DNA of 48,557 nucleotides from an uncultured Clostridia bacterium (GTDB lineage: Bacteria; Bacillota; Clostridia; Christensenellales; Borkfalkiaceae): assembly GCA_944376295.1 (NCBI GenBank), contig CALWCE010000015.1, positions 1 to 48,557 on the forward strand, given 5' to 3'. Position numbers and translations under genes: made by a program. A model generated the notes under the pieces. It was not told the origin of the DNA. It did no database searches and saw only the letters and a list, made by a program, of their open reading frames with translations. Positions 39,173-47,911 of the stretch are shown piece after piece (the first letter of the stretch is position 1; each line of letters starts with the position of its first letter).

Positions 39173-39208
39173 GCGGCGCGCCGCTCCCCTCGGGGAGCGG
39201 CGCGCCGC
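39173..39208. repeat. very stable GC hairpin
   Basis: GCGGCGCGCCGCTCCCC (39173-39189) pairs with 39192-39208. It shares GCGGCGCGCCGC with the hairpin at 33578-33613. A weak T run follows, so its terminator role is less clear. Confidence 0.75.
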
Positions 39209-39375
39209 GTTATGATAACTCCTTCCGTCACGCTGCCGACATGCGTCGGACAGCGCGCCACCTCCCCGAAGAGGAGGCTATAATAAGGTGACTCCTTCCG
39301 CCCCTTTGGGGCACCTCCCTCAAAGAGGGAGGCGAGGAGGAAGCGAAATTTGCCCTGCTCCGACGAGGGAGGCGC
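39209..39375 (+). repeat. R1 repeats, copy I
   Basis: AACTCCTTCCGTCACGCTGC, a CGACATGCGTCG loop, GCGCGCCACCTCCCCGAAG and AGGAGGCTATAATAAGG (39268-39284), then a short unit GACTCCTTCCGCCCCTTTGG to GAGGGAGGC, and an AAATTTGCCCTGCTCCGACG tail as at 10470. Confidence 0.85.
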
Positions 39376-39379
39376 GGGG

Positions 39380-39637
39380 TCAGAGGATATTTTCCAGCAC
39401 GAGTTTGGTGAAGGGGACTTCCTCCATGAAATCGGCGGGGCGGAAGACGACGTGATTGAATTTGGCGTACTGAAAAAGATGCGGCTTCAAAAGGACGGGC
39501 GTGGGCACGTCCAGCTCGTCGCAGATGTCGGCAAGATAGCGGAAAAATTCCGAATAGGTGAAGCGCTCTTCCCGCGCATACACCGTCTGTTTTTCGATGT
39601 GGTCGCCTTGATAGACCTTTCCCCAGATGCGAAACAT
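39380..39637 (-). CDS. hypothetical protein, 85 residues
   Basis: MFRIWGKVYQGDHIEKQTVY, then AREERFTYSEFFRYLADICD and ELDVPTPVLLKPHLFQYAKF, then NHVVFRPADFMEEVPFTKLV. Soluble and well-formed. It resembles small Firmicute proteins of unknown function that carry the (V/T)YxREERFTYSxFFRYL pattern in my memory. The ATG at 39637 lies seven bases after its -10 box, so the mRNA is probably leaderless. Divergent from the Lrp gene. Confidence 0.75.
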   Translation of the reverse strand: MFRIWGKVYQGDHIEKQTVYAREERFTYSEFFRYLADICDELDVPTPVLLKPHLFQYAKFNHVVFRPADFMEEVPFTKLVLENIL

Positions 39638-39643
39638 ACTGCC

Positions 39644-39672
39644 ATTATAGCCGATTTTTTGCAAAAAAGCAA
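39644..39672 (-). promoter_or_regulatory. promoter giving a probable leaderless mRNA
   Basis: Minus-strand TTGCTT (39667-39672), 17 bp, TATAAT (39644-39649), then six bases to the ATG at 39637. It is back-to-back with the Lrp promoter. Confidence 0.75.
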
Positions 39673-39678
39673 ATGTGT

Positions 39679-39707
39679 TTGACTTTTTCTTCCGATTTCT
39701 CTATAAT
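39679..39707 (+). promoter_or_regulatory. promoter of the Lrp/aminotransferase pair
   Basis: TTGACT (39679-39684), 17 bp, TATAAT (39702-39707); AAGGGAGGAAGCT then ATG. Confidence 0.85.
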
Positions 39708-39736
39708 GAGAAAATAAAAGCGTAAGGGAGGAAGCT

Positions 39737-40225
39737 ATGAACAAGCTGGAACGCGAGATCCTCGACGTCTTGACGGCGGACTGCCGCTGCCCCGCGGAGA
39801 AAGTCGCCGTGATGGTCGGGGAAGAGAAGGAAAAGGTGGAAAATGCCATCCGCGCGATGGAACAGCGCGGCACCATCGTCAAATACGCGGCGCTCGTCAA
39901 CCTCGACGAGGAAGAGGACGAGTGCGTGGAAGCGCTCATCGAAGTCAAAGTCACCCCGCAGAGCGGTTCGGGCTTTGACGGCATCGCCGAAGAGATCGCC
40001 CAGCACGACGAAGTCAAGACGCTGTACCTTATGAGCGGCGCTTACGACTTCCTCGTCATCGTGGAGTCCAAGTCCATCAAGGGCGTTTCGCGCTTTATTT
40101 CCGAGTGCATCTCCACCTTTGACTGCGTCATCTCCACGGCGACGCACTTCATCCTCAAAAAGTATAAGATCGAGGGAGCCATGACGAAGAAACAGCCGCG
40201 CGGCAGGCTCTCCATCCAGCCATGA
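39737..40225 (+). CDS. Lrp/AsnC-family regulator
   Basis: 162 residues. N-terminal HTH (LEREILDVLTADCRCPAEKV, AVMVGEEKEKVENAIRAMEQ, RGTIVKYAALVN) and a C-terminal RAM ligand domain (VEALIEVKVTPQSGSGFDGI, YLMSGAYDFLVIVESKSIKG). Lrp proteins sense amino acids. It overlaps the aminotransferase start by ATGA, so it probably controls this enzyme and its own mRNA. Confidence 0.92.
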   Translation: MNKLEREILDVLTADCRCPAEKVAVMVGEEKEKVENAIRAMEQRGTIVKYAALVNLDEEEDECVEALIEVKVTPQSGSGFDGIAEEIAQHDEVKTLYLMSGAYDFLVIVESKSIKGVSRFISECISTFDCVISTATHFILKKYKIEGAMTKKQPRGRLSIQP

Positions 40226-41397
40226 GGGACTTTCTCAATTCCCGCTCCAAGGCGTTGAAGCCCAGCGGCATCCGCAAATATTTCGATATCGTCGAGCACA
40301 TGCCCGACGCCATCTCCCTCGGCGTCGGCGAGCCCGACTTCGTCACCCCGTGGGAGGTGCGTTCGGCGGGCATCCGCTCGCTGCAGCGCGGCTTTACGCA
40401 GTACACGGGCAACCGCGGCCTTGTCGAGCTGCGTACCCTCATCGCGCGGTATCTGAAAGAGCGCTTTGCGGTGGAATATTCCCCCGAGCACGTCATCGTC
40501 ACGGTGGGGGCGAGCGAGGGCATCGATCTTGCCCTCCGCGCGGTGTGCGACATCGGCGATGAAATTCTGATCCCCGATCCCGCCTATGTTTCGTATGCGC
40601 CCATCGTGGAGCTGTGCGGCGGCACGCCCGTGTCCGTCCGCTGCAGCGCGGAGAACGGCTTCATCTTCACGCCCGAAGCGCTCGAAGAGGCTCTCTCCCC
40701 CCGCACCAAGGCGGTCATCTTCGCCTATCCCAACAACCCCACGGGCGGCATCATGACGAGGAAACAGCTCGAAGCCGTCATCCCGTTCGTCGAAAAGCAC
40801 GATCTTCTCGTCATCTCCGACGAAATTTACGCCGAACTCACCTACGGCGGCAGGCACTGCTCTATCGCCGCGCTCCCCGGGATGAAGGAGCGCACCGTGC
40901 TCCTCGGCGGGTTCAGCAAGGCGTTCGCCATGACGGGCTGGCGCGTGGGCTTCACCTGCGCCCCACCCGAGATCGACGCCGCCATGCTGAAGATCCACCA
41001 ATACACCATCCTGTGCGCGCCGCGCGTTTCGCAGCACGCCGCCGTTGCCGCCCTTTCGGGGGGCTTTGAAGACGGCTTTTCCTCGGTGGAGAAGATGCGC
41101 TCGGAGTACGATAAGCGCCGCCGCTTCCTCGTGAAGGCGATGAACGATCTCGGTCTCACCTGTTTCGAGCCGCGCGGGGCGTTCTATATCTTCCCCTCGG
41201 TGAAAGCGACGGGGCTTTCGGGCGAGCAGTTCGCAGACGGTCTGCTCGAGGAAGAGCACGTCGCGGTGGTGCCCGGGAACGCCTTCGGCTCCTGCGGCGA
41301 AGATCATATCCGCTGCTCGTACGCGACGGGCATGGCGGAGCTTGAGGAGGCGATGCGCCGCATCGAGCGCTTCGTCAAAAGAAAAATGGCGCGATAG
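40222..41397 (+). CDS. pyridoxal phosphate aminotransferase (class I/II)
   Basis: 391 residues, fold type I. SLGVGEPDFVTPWEVRSAGI, TQYTGNRGLVELRTLIARYL, VTVGASEGIDLALRAVCDIG, FAYPNNPTGGIMTRKQLEAV, the Schiff-base Lys in GGFSKAFAMTGWRVGF, and the carboxylate-binding Arg in IRCSYATGM. Similar to PatA/AspC-like enzymes that act on aspartate, aromatic or branched amino acids; substrate uncertain. Transcribed with the Lrp gene. Confidence 0.93.
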   Translation: MRDFLNSRSKALKPSGIRKYFDIVEHMPDAISLGVGEPDFVTPWEVRSAGIRSLQRGFTQYTGNRGLVELRTLIARYLKERFAVEYSPEHVIVTVGASEGIDLALRAVCDIGDEILIPDPAYVSYAPIVELCGGTPVSVRCSAENGFIFTPEALEEALSPRTKAVIFAYPNNPTGGIMTRKQLEAVIPFVEKHDLLVISDEIYAELTYGGRHCSIAALPGMKERTVLLGGFSKAFAMTGWRVGFTCAPPEIDAAMLKIHQYTILCAPRVSQHAAVAALSGGFEDGFSSVEKMRSEYDKRRRFLVKAMNDLGLTCFEPRGAFYIFPSVKATGLSGEQFADGLLEEEHVAVVPGNAFGSCGEDHIRCSYATGMAELEEAMRRIERFVKRKMAR

Positions 41398-41409
41398 CGG
41401 GCAAGCGAG

Positions 41410-41438
41410 TTGACATTTGCCTCAAAATCGCATATAAT
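41410..41438 (+). promoter_or_regulatory. sigma-A promoter of greA-lysS
   Basis: TTGACA (41410-41415), 17 bp, TATAAT (41433-41438). The leader of about 125 nt has GC hairpins (GCCGCCGCCCGCGGGCGGC, GCGCCTTACGGCGC); no known riboswitch was recognised. Confidence 0.9.
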
Positions 41439-41569
41439 AATGCGCAGTGGAGAGAAAACCGTGGTTTCCGAAGGGAGATCACGGTCGTCTTTCATTGTCA
41501 ATGCCGCCGCCCGCGGGCGGCGGAAAGAGAGAATAAAAATAGCGCCTTACGGCGCAGCGAGGTTTTATC

Positions 41570-42037
41570 ATGGCAGATCAGTTTTACATGACGCAGGAAG
41601 GCTACGAGGCAGCCAAAAAGCAGCTCGAGTACCTGCAGACCGTCAAGCGTGCGGAGATCGTGGAGCGCATCGCGGAAGCGCGCAGCCACGGCGACCTCTC
41701 GGAGAACGCCGAGTACGACGCCGCCCGCAACGAGCAGGCCGCCAACGAGGGCGAGATCGCCGAGCTCGACTATAAGGTCAAGAACGCCGTCATCATCGAA
41801 GAGACGGACGACAACAGCGTGGTCCACATCGGTTCCGCCGTCACCGTCTACGACGAGGAGATGGAGGAAGAGGTCACCTACACCATCATGGGCACGACGG
41901 AAGTGGACGCGATGCGCAATATCGTCTCCAACGAGTCCCCCGTGGGCGCGGCGCTCCTCGGCCACAAGAAGGGCGAGCGCGTCACCGTCAAGGCGCCCGA
42001 GAGCAGTTATATCCTCAAGATCGTCAAGATCGGTTAA
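41570..42037 (+). CDS. greA: transcription elongation factor GreA
   Basis: 155 residues. N-terminal coiled coil with MTQEGYEAAKKQLEYLQTVK and the acidic tip residues in SHGDLSENAEYDAARNEQAA, C-terminal FKBP-like domain (GSAVTVYDEEMEEEVTYTIM, NESPVGAALLGHKKGERVTV). Stimulates RNA cleavage by paused RNA polymerase. lysS follows after 8 bp, as in many Firmicutes. Confidence 0.96.
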   Translation: MADQFYMTQEGYEAAKKQLEYLQTVKRAEIVERIAEARSHGDLSENAEYDAARNEQAANEGEIAELDYKVKNAVIIEETDDNSVVHIGSAVTVYDEEMEEEVTYTIMGTTEVDAMRNIVSNESPVGAALLGHKKGERVTVKAPESSYILKIVKIG

Positions 42038-42045
42038 GGAGCAGT

Positions 42046-43545
42046 ATGGACGAGAATCAGACGTTATCGCCCGAAGCGGAGGCGGAAGAACTTGCCGAAC
42101 AGGCGCGCATCCGCAGGGAAAAGCTTGCAAAACTCGCCGCGGAGGGGAACGACCCCTACCGCAAGACCAAATACGACGTCACCGCCCGTTCGGATGAGAT
42201 CAAGGGCGATCTCGCCGCGTTCGAAGGGAAGGAAGTGTCCGTCGCGGGCAGGCTGATGAGCCGCCGCATCATGGGCAAGGCGTCCTTCTCGCACATCCGC
42301 GACCGGAACGGCGACATCCAGCTCTATATCACCCGCCAGGACGTGGGCGAGGACGTGTATGCCGCCTATAAAAAGGACTACGACATCGGCGACATCGTCG
42401 GCGCGCGCGGCACCGTCTTTCTGACCAAGACGGGCGAAGTGAGCATCCATCTGACGCATCTTGAAATGCTCTCCAAGGCCTTAAAGCCGCTGCCCGAAAA
42501 GCACAACGGGCTGCAGAACGTCGACATGAAGTACCGTCTCCGCCACATCGACCTCATCATGAACGAGGACGTGCGCGAGACCTTCTTCCGCCGCGCGAAG
42601 ATCATCGCCGCGGTGCGCGGGTATCTCGATTCGCACGGGTATATGGAGGTGGATACCCCCATCCTGCTGCCCCTCGAGATCGGCGCGGACGCCCGCCCCT
42701 TCAAGACGCACCACAACGCGCTTGACATCGACATGTATCTTCGCATCGAGACGGAGCTCTATTTGAAGCGTCTCATCGTGGGCGGGTTCGAGCGCGTCTA
42801 CGAGATGGGCCGCATCTTCCGCAACGAGGGCATGGACTCTTCGCACAACCCCGAGTTCACGACCGTCGAAATGTATCAGGCGTACGTCGATTACCGCTAC
42901 ATGATGGACTTCATCGAGGGCATGTATCGGCACATCGCAGAGGAAGTGTGCGGCACGCAGCAGATCGGCTATCAGGGTACCACGATCGACCTTTCTCATT
43001 GGGAGCGCATGACGATGACGGAAGCCGTGAAGAAGTATTCGGGTGTGGATTTTGCGCTCGTTGCTTCCGGCGAAGAGGCGCAGAAGCTTGCAAAAGAGCA
43101 CCATATCGAGCTCGAAGAGGGCAAAAAGACGAAAGGGCATATCCTTGCCGAGTTCTTCGACGCTTACGTCGAGGACAAGCTCATCCAGCCCACCTTCATC
43201 TACGACTATCCCGTGGAGATCTCCCCCCTTGCCAAGCGCAAGCCGGAAGATCCCACGATGACCGAACGCTTCGAGTACTTCATCAACGGCATGGAGATGG
43301 GCAACGCCTTCTCCGAACTCAACGATCCCATCGACCAGCGCCGCCGCATGACCGAACAGGCGGAGCGCAAGCGCGCGATGGGCGCGAACGCCGAAGTGGA
43401 CGAAGATTTCCTCGACGCTTTGGAGCGCGGCATGCCCCCGACGGGCGGCCTCGGCTTCGGGCTCGACCGCCTCGTCATGCTTTTAACGGACAGCGCGTCC
43501 ATCCGCGACGTGCTGCTCTTCCCCACGATGAAGCCCAAAAAGTAA
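42046..43545 (+). CDS. lysS: lysine--tRNA ligase (class II)
   Basis: 499 residues. N-terminal OB anticodon domain (VAGRLMSRRIMGKASFSHIR), class II core with FFRRAKIIAAVRGYLDSHGY, EVDTPILLPLEIGADARPFK, RIFRNEGMDSSHNPEFTTVE and the last motif GGLGFGLDRLVMLLTD. Ends at LLFPTMKPKK, the normal LysRS end. AAGGAGCAGT precedes the start. Confidence 0.97.
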   Translation: MDENQTLSPEAEAEELAEQARIRREKLAKLAAEGNDPYRKTKYDVTARSDEIKGDLAAFEGKEVSVAGRLMSRRIMGKASFSHIRDRNGDIQLYITRQDVGEDVYAAYKKDYDIGDIVGARGTVFLTKTGEVSIHLTHLEMLSKALKPLPEKHNGLQNVDMKYRLRHIDLIMNEDVRETFFRRAKIIAAVRGYLDSHGYMEVDTPILLPLEIGADARPFKTHHNALDIDMYLRIETELYLKRLIVGGFERVYEMGRIFRNEGMDSSHNPEFTTVEMYQAYVDYRYMMDFIEGMYRHIAEEVCGTQQIGYQGTTIDLSHWERMTMTEAVKKYSGVDFALVASGEEAQKLAKEHHIELEEGKKTKGHILAEFFDAYVEDKLIQPTFIYDYPVEISPLAKRKPEDPTMTERFEYFINGMEMGNAFSELNDPIDQRRRMTEQAERKRAMGANAEVDEDFLDALERGMPPTGGLGFGLDRLVMLLTDSASIRDVLLFPTMKPKK

Positions 43546-43582
43546 TTGCAATGCAGCGCGTTTTCGCGCAAAGGGAGGAACT

Positions 43583-44554
43583 TTGGACGCAAAGATCACA
43601 AAATCGAGGCTCGCCAACCTGTTATCCTATGACTGGCTGAAGATCATCGCCGCCATTCTTGCGGTGGTGTTCCTTCTCCTCGTCTTCTTTACGACCATCA
43701 AGACGCGCGCCCGCCGCGAGCAGATCTTTACCGTGTACGTCTATTCGACGGAGGAGGATGCTTCGGGAACGGACCCCGATCAAACGCTCCTCAACGGCGA
43801 CGACGCGGCGTCTTTCCCGAGCCGCCTTCTGGAGGACGGCGTGCTCTCCTATGACGTGCTGGACGCGGAGTTCGAAAATTTCGGCACGAGCGCATACAGC
43901 AAAACGGCATTTACCGCCCGCCGCATGGCGGGACAGGGGACGGTGGTCCTCATTTCCGACTATATCTCCGAGGGGAAACAGCCTGCGGAGGAGGGGGAGG
44001 AAGTGATGTCCGCGCTCGACCATGCTTTTGGGGAGATGGGCGAGGGGCTGCTCGAACTTGAGCAGTACTTTGCCGACTGCGAGGCGTATCTTGCCCGCTT
44101 TTTCGGCGAAGACTGGCGCAGCGGCACGCTCGACGAAGAGGAGGCGCGGGAGTGCTTCCTTGCCCGCAACGAAAAGGATAACCGCTATCACCTCGATTCG
44201 CAGAAGGAAGCGGGCATCGAGGATGAAAAGCGGCGGCTCGAGTCGCTGCGCGAGGACTATCTCTTCGTGCGCGACGTGTGTTTCGGGTCGGGCGTTTATA
44301 CCACGGTCTCCCTTGCCTCCGAGGGGGGCGAGGCGGGGCTGTATGCCGTCAACATCGGTTCGCTTCCCTCGCTGCAGGAGCTCGTATATCACAACGTGAA
44401 GAGCGGGGAGACTTACGTCCGCTCGAGCGAAGATATCTGCGCCGTCTTTTTGGTAAACGATGAGGATGCGGGCAAAGGCGCGGACGTCAAGAACGACCTC
44501 CGCTATGAAAATATCTCCTTTTTGCGTTTTCTTTACGAGGAGTACGGCGCGTGA
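43583..44554 (+). CDS. membrane-anchored hypothetical protein, 323 residues
   Basis: Unrecognised. Helix near residues 19-40 (WLKIIAAILAVVFLLLVFFT), then a mainly external acidic domain with SAYSKTAFTARRMAGQGTVV, LISDYISEGKQPAEEGEEVM and FLRFLYEEYGA at the end. It could be a component that senses or binds something outside, but nothing in it names a family. TTG start (43583-43585) with GGGAGGAAC upstream. The next gene's GTG overlaps its stop, so it is part of that operon. Confidence 0.8.
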   Translation: MDAKITKSRLANLLSYDWLKIIAAILAVVFLLLVFFTTIKTRARREQIFTVYVYSTEEDASGTDPDQTLLNGDDAASFPSRLLEDGVLSYDVLDAEFENFGTSAYSKTAFTARRMAGQGTVVLISDYISEGKQPAEEGEEVMSALDHAFGEMGEGLLELEQYFADCEAYLARFFGEDWRSGTLDEEEARECFLARNEKDNRYHLDSQKEAGIEDEKRRLESLREDYLFVRDVCFGSGVYTTVSLASEGGEAGLYAVNIGSLPSLQELVYHNVKSGETYVRSSEDICAVFLVNDEDAGKGADVKNDLRYENISFLRFLYEEYGA

Positions 44555-45786
44555 AGCGCGTTCCCCGCTGCCATATCCTGAAGATGCTGCGTTCTCAGAA
44601 GAGGCCGCACATCTCCTTTCACACCCCCGGGCACAAGCGCACGGGGGCGGATATCACCGAACTTCCCTATTCGGATAACCTGCTTTCTCCCCGCGGCGTC
44701 ATTGCGCGCGCGGAGGAGGACATCGCTCACATCGCGGGGGCGGAACGCGCCTTCCTTCTGACGGACGGGAGCACGTCGGGCGTGCATGCGATGCTGCTCG
44801 CCCTGCGCGAAGCGGGCATCACCCGCGTCGCATACCCCGCGTTTTCGCACAAGTCCGTCAAGGACGGGTGCTATCTCCTGGGGCTTGAAGGGGTGGAGAT
44901 CGCCTCTTCCCGCACGCCCTATCCCCGCCAGCCTTCGTCTGATGCGATCGAGGCGGCGCTCGAAGGAGCGGAGGCGCTCCTTCTGACTTCGCCCGACTAC
45001 TACGGCAATTTCCCGCCTCTTCAAGAGGCGGCGCGGCTGTGCAGAGAGCAGAAGAAGCCGCTGCTTTTGGACGGCGCGCACGGCGCGCATCTGCACGGCA
45101 CGAAAGATTACGCGGGCAATTTCGCCCAGATGTGGGTGGACGGCGCGCACAAATCGCTGCCCGCCCTCACGCAGGGCGCGGCGGTGTTCGCGAGAGACAA
45201 GTTCTGGGCGGAAAAGCTCGCCTCATCCGTCGTCCGCTGCCGTACGACGTCGCCCTCCTATCCCATTCTCGCGAGCGTCGAATACGCCTATAAATATCCG
45301 AGGAACTTCCCGCTCGAGCGGGCGGCGAACGCCCTGAAGCGCGAACTTCGCGCCGAAGACAACGCCGATTGGACCAAGCTCCTCGTTGCGTTCGGTCCGG
45401 AGTGCGCCCGCGCCGAGGCGTTTTTGGAAGCGCGCGGCGTCTTTCCCGAATTCAACGACGGGAACTTCCTCATGTTTTATCTTTCCCCCTGCACCAAGCT
45501 CCGGGAGCTCAAGCGCCTCAGACGCCTCTTGAAAAAGCTCCCGCGCGGGGAAGTTGATATCCCCGCGCCCGAGGCGGGGAAAGCGGGGGAGCGCACCGAA
45601 TGGGTGCCCCTTGCCGAGGCGGAGGGCAGGCTGTGCGCCGCCGAGTGCGGGCTGTTCCCGCCCTGCGTGCCCCTCATTTTGAAGGGCGAGCGCGTTTCAA
45701 AGGAGGCTGCCGAGCGTCTTTTGTCCGCAAACGGCACCTTCGGGCTCAGAGAGGGGAACATTCTTGTCTTCGAGGAGGACGCATGA
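44551..45786 (+). CDS. Orn/Lys/Arg decarboxylase-family PLP enzyme (YaaO type)
   Basis: 411 residues. ISFHTPGHKRTGADITELPY, ERAFLLTDGSTSGVHAMLLA, LLTSPDYYGNFPPLQEAARL and LLLDGAHGAHLHGTKDY lead to the PLP Lys in VDGAHKSLPALTQGAAV, all of the group III decarboxylase core. Shorter than classical members (about 480-490). In Bacillus subtilis the related yaaO sits with tmk, holB and yaaT; here holB and ricT follow but tmk is missing. GTG start overlaps the previous stop (GTGA). Confidence 0.88.
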   Translation: MKRVPRCHILKMLRSQKRPHISFHTPGHKRTGADITELPYSDNLLSPRGVIARAEEDIAHIAGAERAFLLTDGSTSGVHAMLLALREAGITRVAYPAFSHKSVKDGCYLLGLEGVEIASSRTPYPRQPSSDAIEAALEGAEALLLTSPDYYGNFPPLQEAARLCREQKKPLLLDGAHGAHLHGTKDYAGNFAQMWVDGAHKSLPALTQGAAVFARDKFWAEKLASSVVRCRTTSPSYPILASVEYAYKYPRNFPLERAANALKRELRAEDNADWTKLLVAFGPECARAEAFLEARGVFPEFNDGNFLMFYLSPCTKLRELKRLRRLLKKLPRGEVDIPAPEAGKAGERTEWVPLAEAEGRLCAAECGLFPPCVPLILKGERVSKEAAERLLSANGTFGLREGNILVFEEDA

Positions 45787-46724
45787 AAGAACTGCTGAGA
45801 GAGACGCTTGTCTACAAAAGGCTCGCCTCGGACGCGCGGGCGGGGCGGCAGGCGCACGCCGTTCTCATCCTCTTTCCCGACGCGGCGCACTTAAGAGCGC
45901 TCCTCAAAGAGTGCGCCAAAGCATTTTTCGGGGCGGAGGAGGGCTCTCGCACCGCCCTTCTCATCGACAAGGAGAGCTATTCGGACTGTCTCTTCTTTCC
46001 TCAGGCGGGGGCAAAGCTTACCGTGGACGACGCGGCGCGCATCCTCGAAGAGAGCCTGCTGCGCCCCGTGGAAGGGGAGAAAAAGCTGTTTGTTCTGGAC
46101 GCCTTCCATACGGCGGGCGCGCTCGTGCAGAACAAGCTTTTAAAAGTCCTCGAAGAGCCGCCCGAGGGGGTGAGCTTTCTTTTGGGGGCGGCGCAGGAAC
46201 ACGCCGTGCTGCCGACCGTCCTCTCGCGGACGGAGAAGTTCCGCGAGCCTCCCTTTGCGGAGGAGAGCATTTTTAAGGCGCTTTTGAGGATGTACCCCGC
46301 GGGGCAGGGCATGGAGCGGGCGGCGGCTGCGAGCGGGGGCATCCTCTCGCAGGCGGAGCGGCTGCTTGCGGGCGGGGGAGAGAGCTTCCGTCTCGCCGAA
46401 GAATTTTTGTTCGGCGATGCGCCCGAGGCGTTCTGCCGCAGGGCGGACAAGGCGGATAAGGACGGCTTTTTTGCGGCGCTCGAGCTGCTCCTGCGCGATG
46501 TGCTCCTCATCAGGACGGGGCAGGCGCAGTTTGCGAGCAGAACGGACGAAACGGCAAAAGCGCTCGCAGAAAAGTATGCGGCGGGGACGCTCTTAACGGC
46601 GCTCGAAGGGGTGCGGGAAGCGGAAAAGCGCGTCAATTTCAATGCGGGGTTCGGACAGGCGCTCTACGTCCTTGCCCTTTCGATGAAGGAGGAAGAGAAA
46701 AGATGGCAAAAGTCGTCGTCGTAA
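45783..46724 (+). CDS. holB: DNA polymerase III delta' subunit
   Basis: 313 residues. Clamp-loader fold with LLRPVEGEKKLFVLDAFHTA, GALVQNKLLKVLEEPPEGVS and LLGAAQEHAVLPTVLSRTEK, the NKLLKxLEEPP stretch typical of delta'. The N-terminal P-loop and zinc-binding Cys group are not visible, and the usual SRC motif reads SRT, so the chain is a diverged, non-ATPase form. C-terminal helical domain follows. Start overlaps the previous stop (ATGA); the end overlaps ricT by 22 bp. Confidence 0.85.
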   Translation: MKELLRETLVYKRLASDARAGRQAHAVLILFPDAAHLRALLKECAKAFFGAEEGSRTALLIDKESYSDCLFFPQAGAKLTVDDAARILEESLLRPVEGEKKLFVLDAFHTAGALVQNKLLKVLEEPPEGVSFLLGAAQEHAVLPTVLSRTEKFREPPFAEESIFKALLRMYPAGQGMERAAAASGGILSQAERLLAGGGESFRLAEEFLFGDAPEAFCRRADKADKDGFFAALELLLRDVLLIRTGQAQFASRTDETAKALAEKYAAGTLLTALEGVREAEKRVNFNAGFGQALYVLALSMKEEEKRWQKSSS

Positions 46725-47566
46725 AATTCAGGAACAGCTGTAAGCCCTATTACTTCAGCGCGGGAGATCTGAAACTCGAGCAGGGGCAGGGCGTCATCGT
46801 CGAGACGGCGCACGGCCTCGAATATGCGACCGTGCTCGAAGGCGAGCGGGAAGTCGAGGAGCTCACGGCGCCCTTGAAGCCCGTCGTGCGGCCCGCGAAC
46901 CGCCACGACCTCGAAACGATGGAAAAAAATGATGCGAGAAAGCCCGAGGCGATGCGCACCTGCAAGGAGAAGATCGCCGCCCGCGAACTCCCCATGAAGC
47001 TCATCGGCTGCGAGTTTGCCTTCGACGGCAGCAAGGTCATCTTCTACTTTTCCGCAGAAGGCAGAGTGGACTTCCGCGAGCTCGTCAAAGACCTTGCCTC
47101 CGTCTTCCGCATGCGCATCGAGCTTCGTCAGGTGGGCGTTCGGGACGAAACGCGCATCTTAGGCGGCATCGCTCCCTGCGGCAGGGAGGTGTGCTGCGCG
47201 AGCTGCATGCCCGACTTCCAGAAGGTGAGCATCCGCATGGCGAAAAATCAGGGGCTTTCTCTGAATCCCACCAAGATCAGCGGCCTGTGCGGCAGGCTGA
47301 TGTGCTGCCTTGCATACGAGAATCCCTATTACGCGACGGCGAGCAAGCAGGTGCCCAAGCTCGGCGGCAGCGTGGGCACGCCCGAAGGCAGGGGCAGCGT
47401 CGTCTCCGTCAACATGCTCAAGATGATCGCGCGCGTCAAGATCGAGAAGGACGGGGCGCTCATCTACCGCGACTTCCCCGTTTCCGACCTCGAATTCAAG
47501 CGGGGCGCGGAAAAACCCGAAAAAGAGGAAAAGGAAGAGCCCGAGGAAGAGATTTCCGCGGAATAA
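46703..47566 (+). CDS. ricT: RicT/YaaT, PSP1-domain protein
   Basis: 287 residues. KVVVVKFRNSCKPYYFSAGD, then FYFSAEGRVDFRELVKDLAS, RQVGVRDETRILGGIAPCGR, the cysteine group EVCCASCMPDF, and LNPTKISGLCGRLMCCLAYE. These Cys bind iron-sulfur clusters in the RicAFT complex that supports RNA maturation by RNase Y in Bacillus. C-terminal tail is Glu/Lys rich. Follows holB, as in Bacillus. Confidence 0.94.
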   Translation: MAKVVVVKFRNSCKPYYFSAGDLKLEQGQGVIVETAHGLEYATVLEGEREVEELTAPLKPVVRPANRHDLETMEKNDARKPEAMRTCKEKIAARELPMKLIGCEFAFDGSKVIFYFSAEGRVDFRELVKDLASVFRMRIELRQVGVRDETRILGGIAPCGREVCCASCMPDFQKVSIRMAKNQGLSLNPTKISGLCGRLMCCLAYENPYYATASKQVPKLGGSVGTPEGRGSVVSVNMLKMIARVKIEKDGALIYRDFPVSDLEFKRGAEKPEKEEKEEPEEEISAE

Positions 47567-47590
47567 GGCAAAGTTTTTCTGCGAAAGTCC

Positions 47591-47619
47591 TTTACGAACC
47601 GCCCGTTGTGTGGTATAAT
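47591..47619 (+). promoter_or_regulatory. sigma-A promoter of the ferredoxin gene
   Basis: TTTACG (47591-47596), 17 bp, TATAAT (47614-47619). Confidence 0.85.
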
Positions 47620-47650
47620 AGCACTAAGATTTAGAAGGGAGGTAATCAAG

Positions 47651-47821
47651 ATGGCTCACAAGATCTCCGACGCCTGCGTCTCCTGCGGCGCCTGCGCCGA
47701 TGCTTGCCCCGTGAATGCGATCGCTCCCGGCGATTCGACGTATGTCGTCGATCCCGATGTCTGCATCGACTGCGGCGCTTGCGAGGATGGCTGCCCGACC
47801 GGCGCTATCACGGCAGAATAA
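47651..47821 (+). CDS. 2[4Fe-4S] ferredoxin, 56 residues
   Basis: MAHKISDACVSCGACADACP and DVCIDCGACEDGCPTGAITA carry two complete CxxCxxCxxxCP cluster motifs, one per half. The clostridial-type fold transfers electrons at low potential for hydrogenase, pyruvate oxidoreductase and similar enzymes. GGGAGG is eight bases before the ATG; a terminator follows the gene. Confidence 0.97.
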   Translation: MAHKISDACVSCGACADACPVNAIAPGDSTYVVDPDVCIDCGACEDGCPTGAITAE

Positions 47822-47837
47822 AAGTTGCACAAAAGGG

Positions 47838-47869
47838 AAGAGGCGCAGTAAATAGCGCCTCTTTCTTTT
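47838..47869 (+). terminator. terminator after the ferredoxin gene
   Basis: AGAGGCGC (47839-47846) pairs with GCGCCTCT (47855-47862), then TTCTTTT. Confidence 0.8.
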
Positions 47870-47911
47870 ATATGGAGACCGCGCATGACGGGGTTGGGAA
47901 GGGGGGAGACG

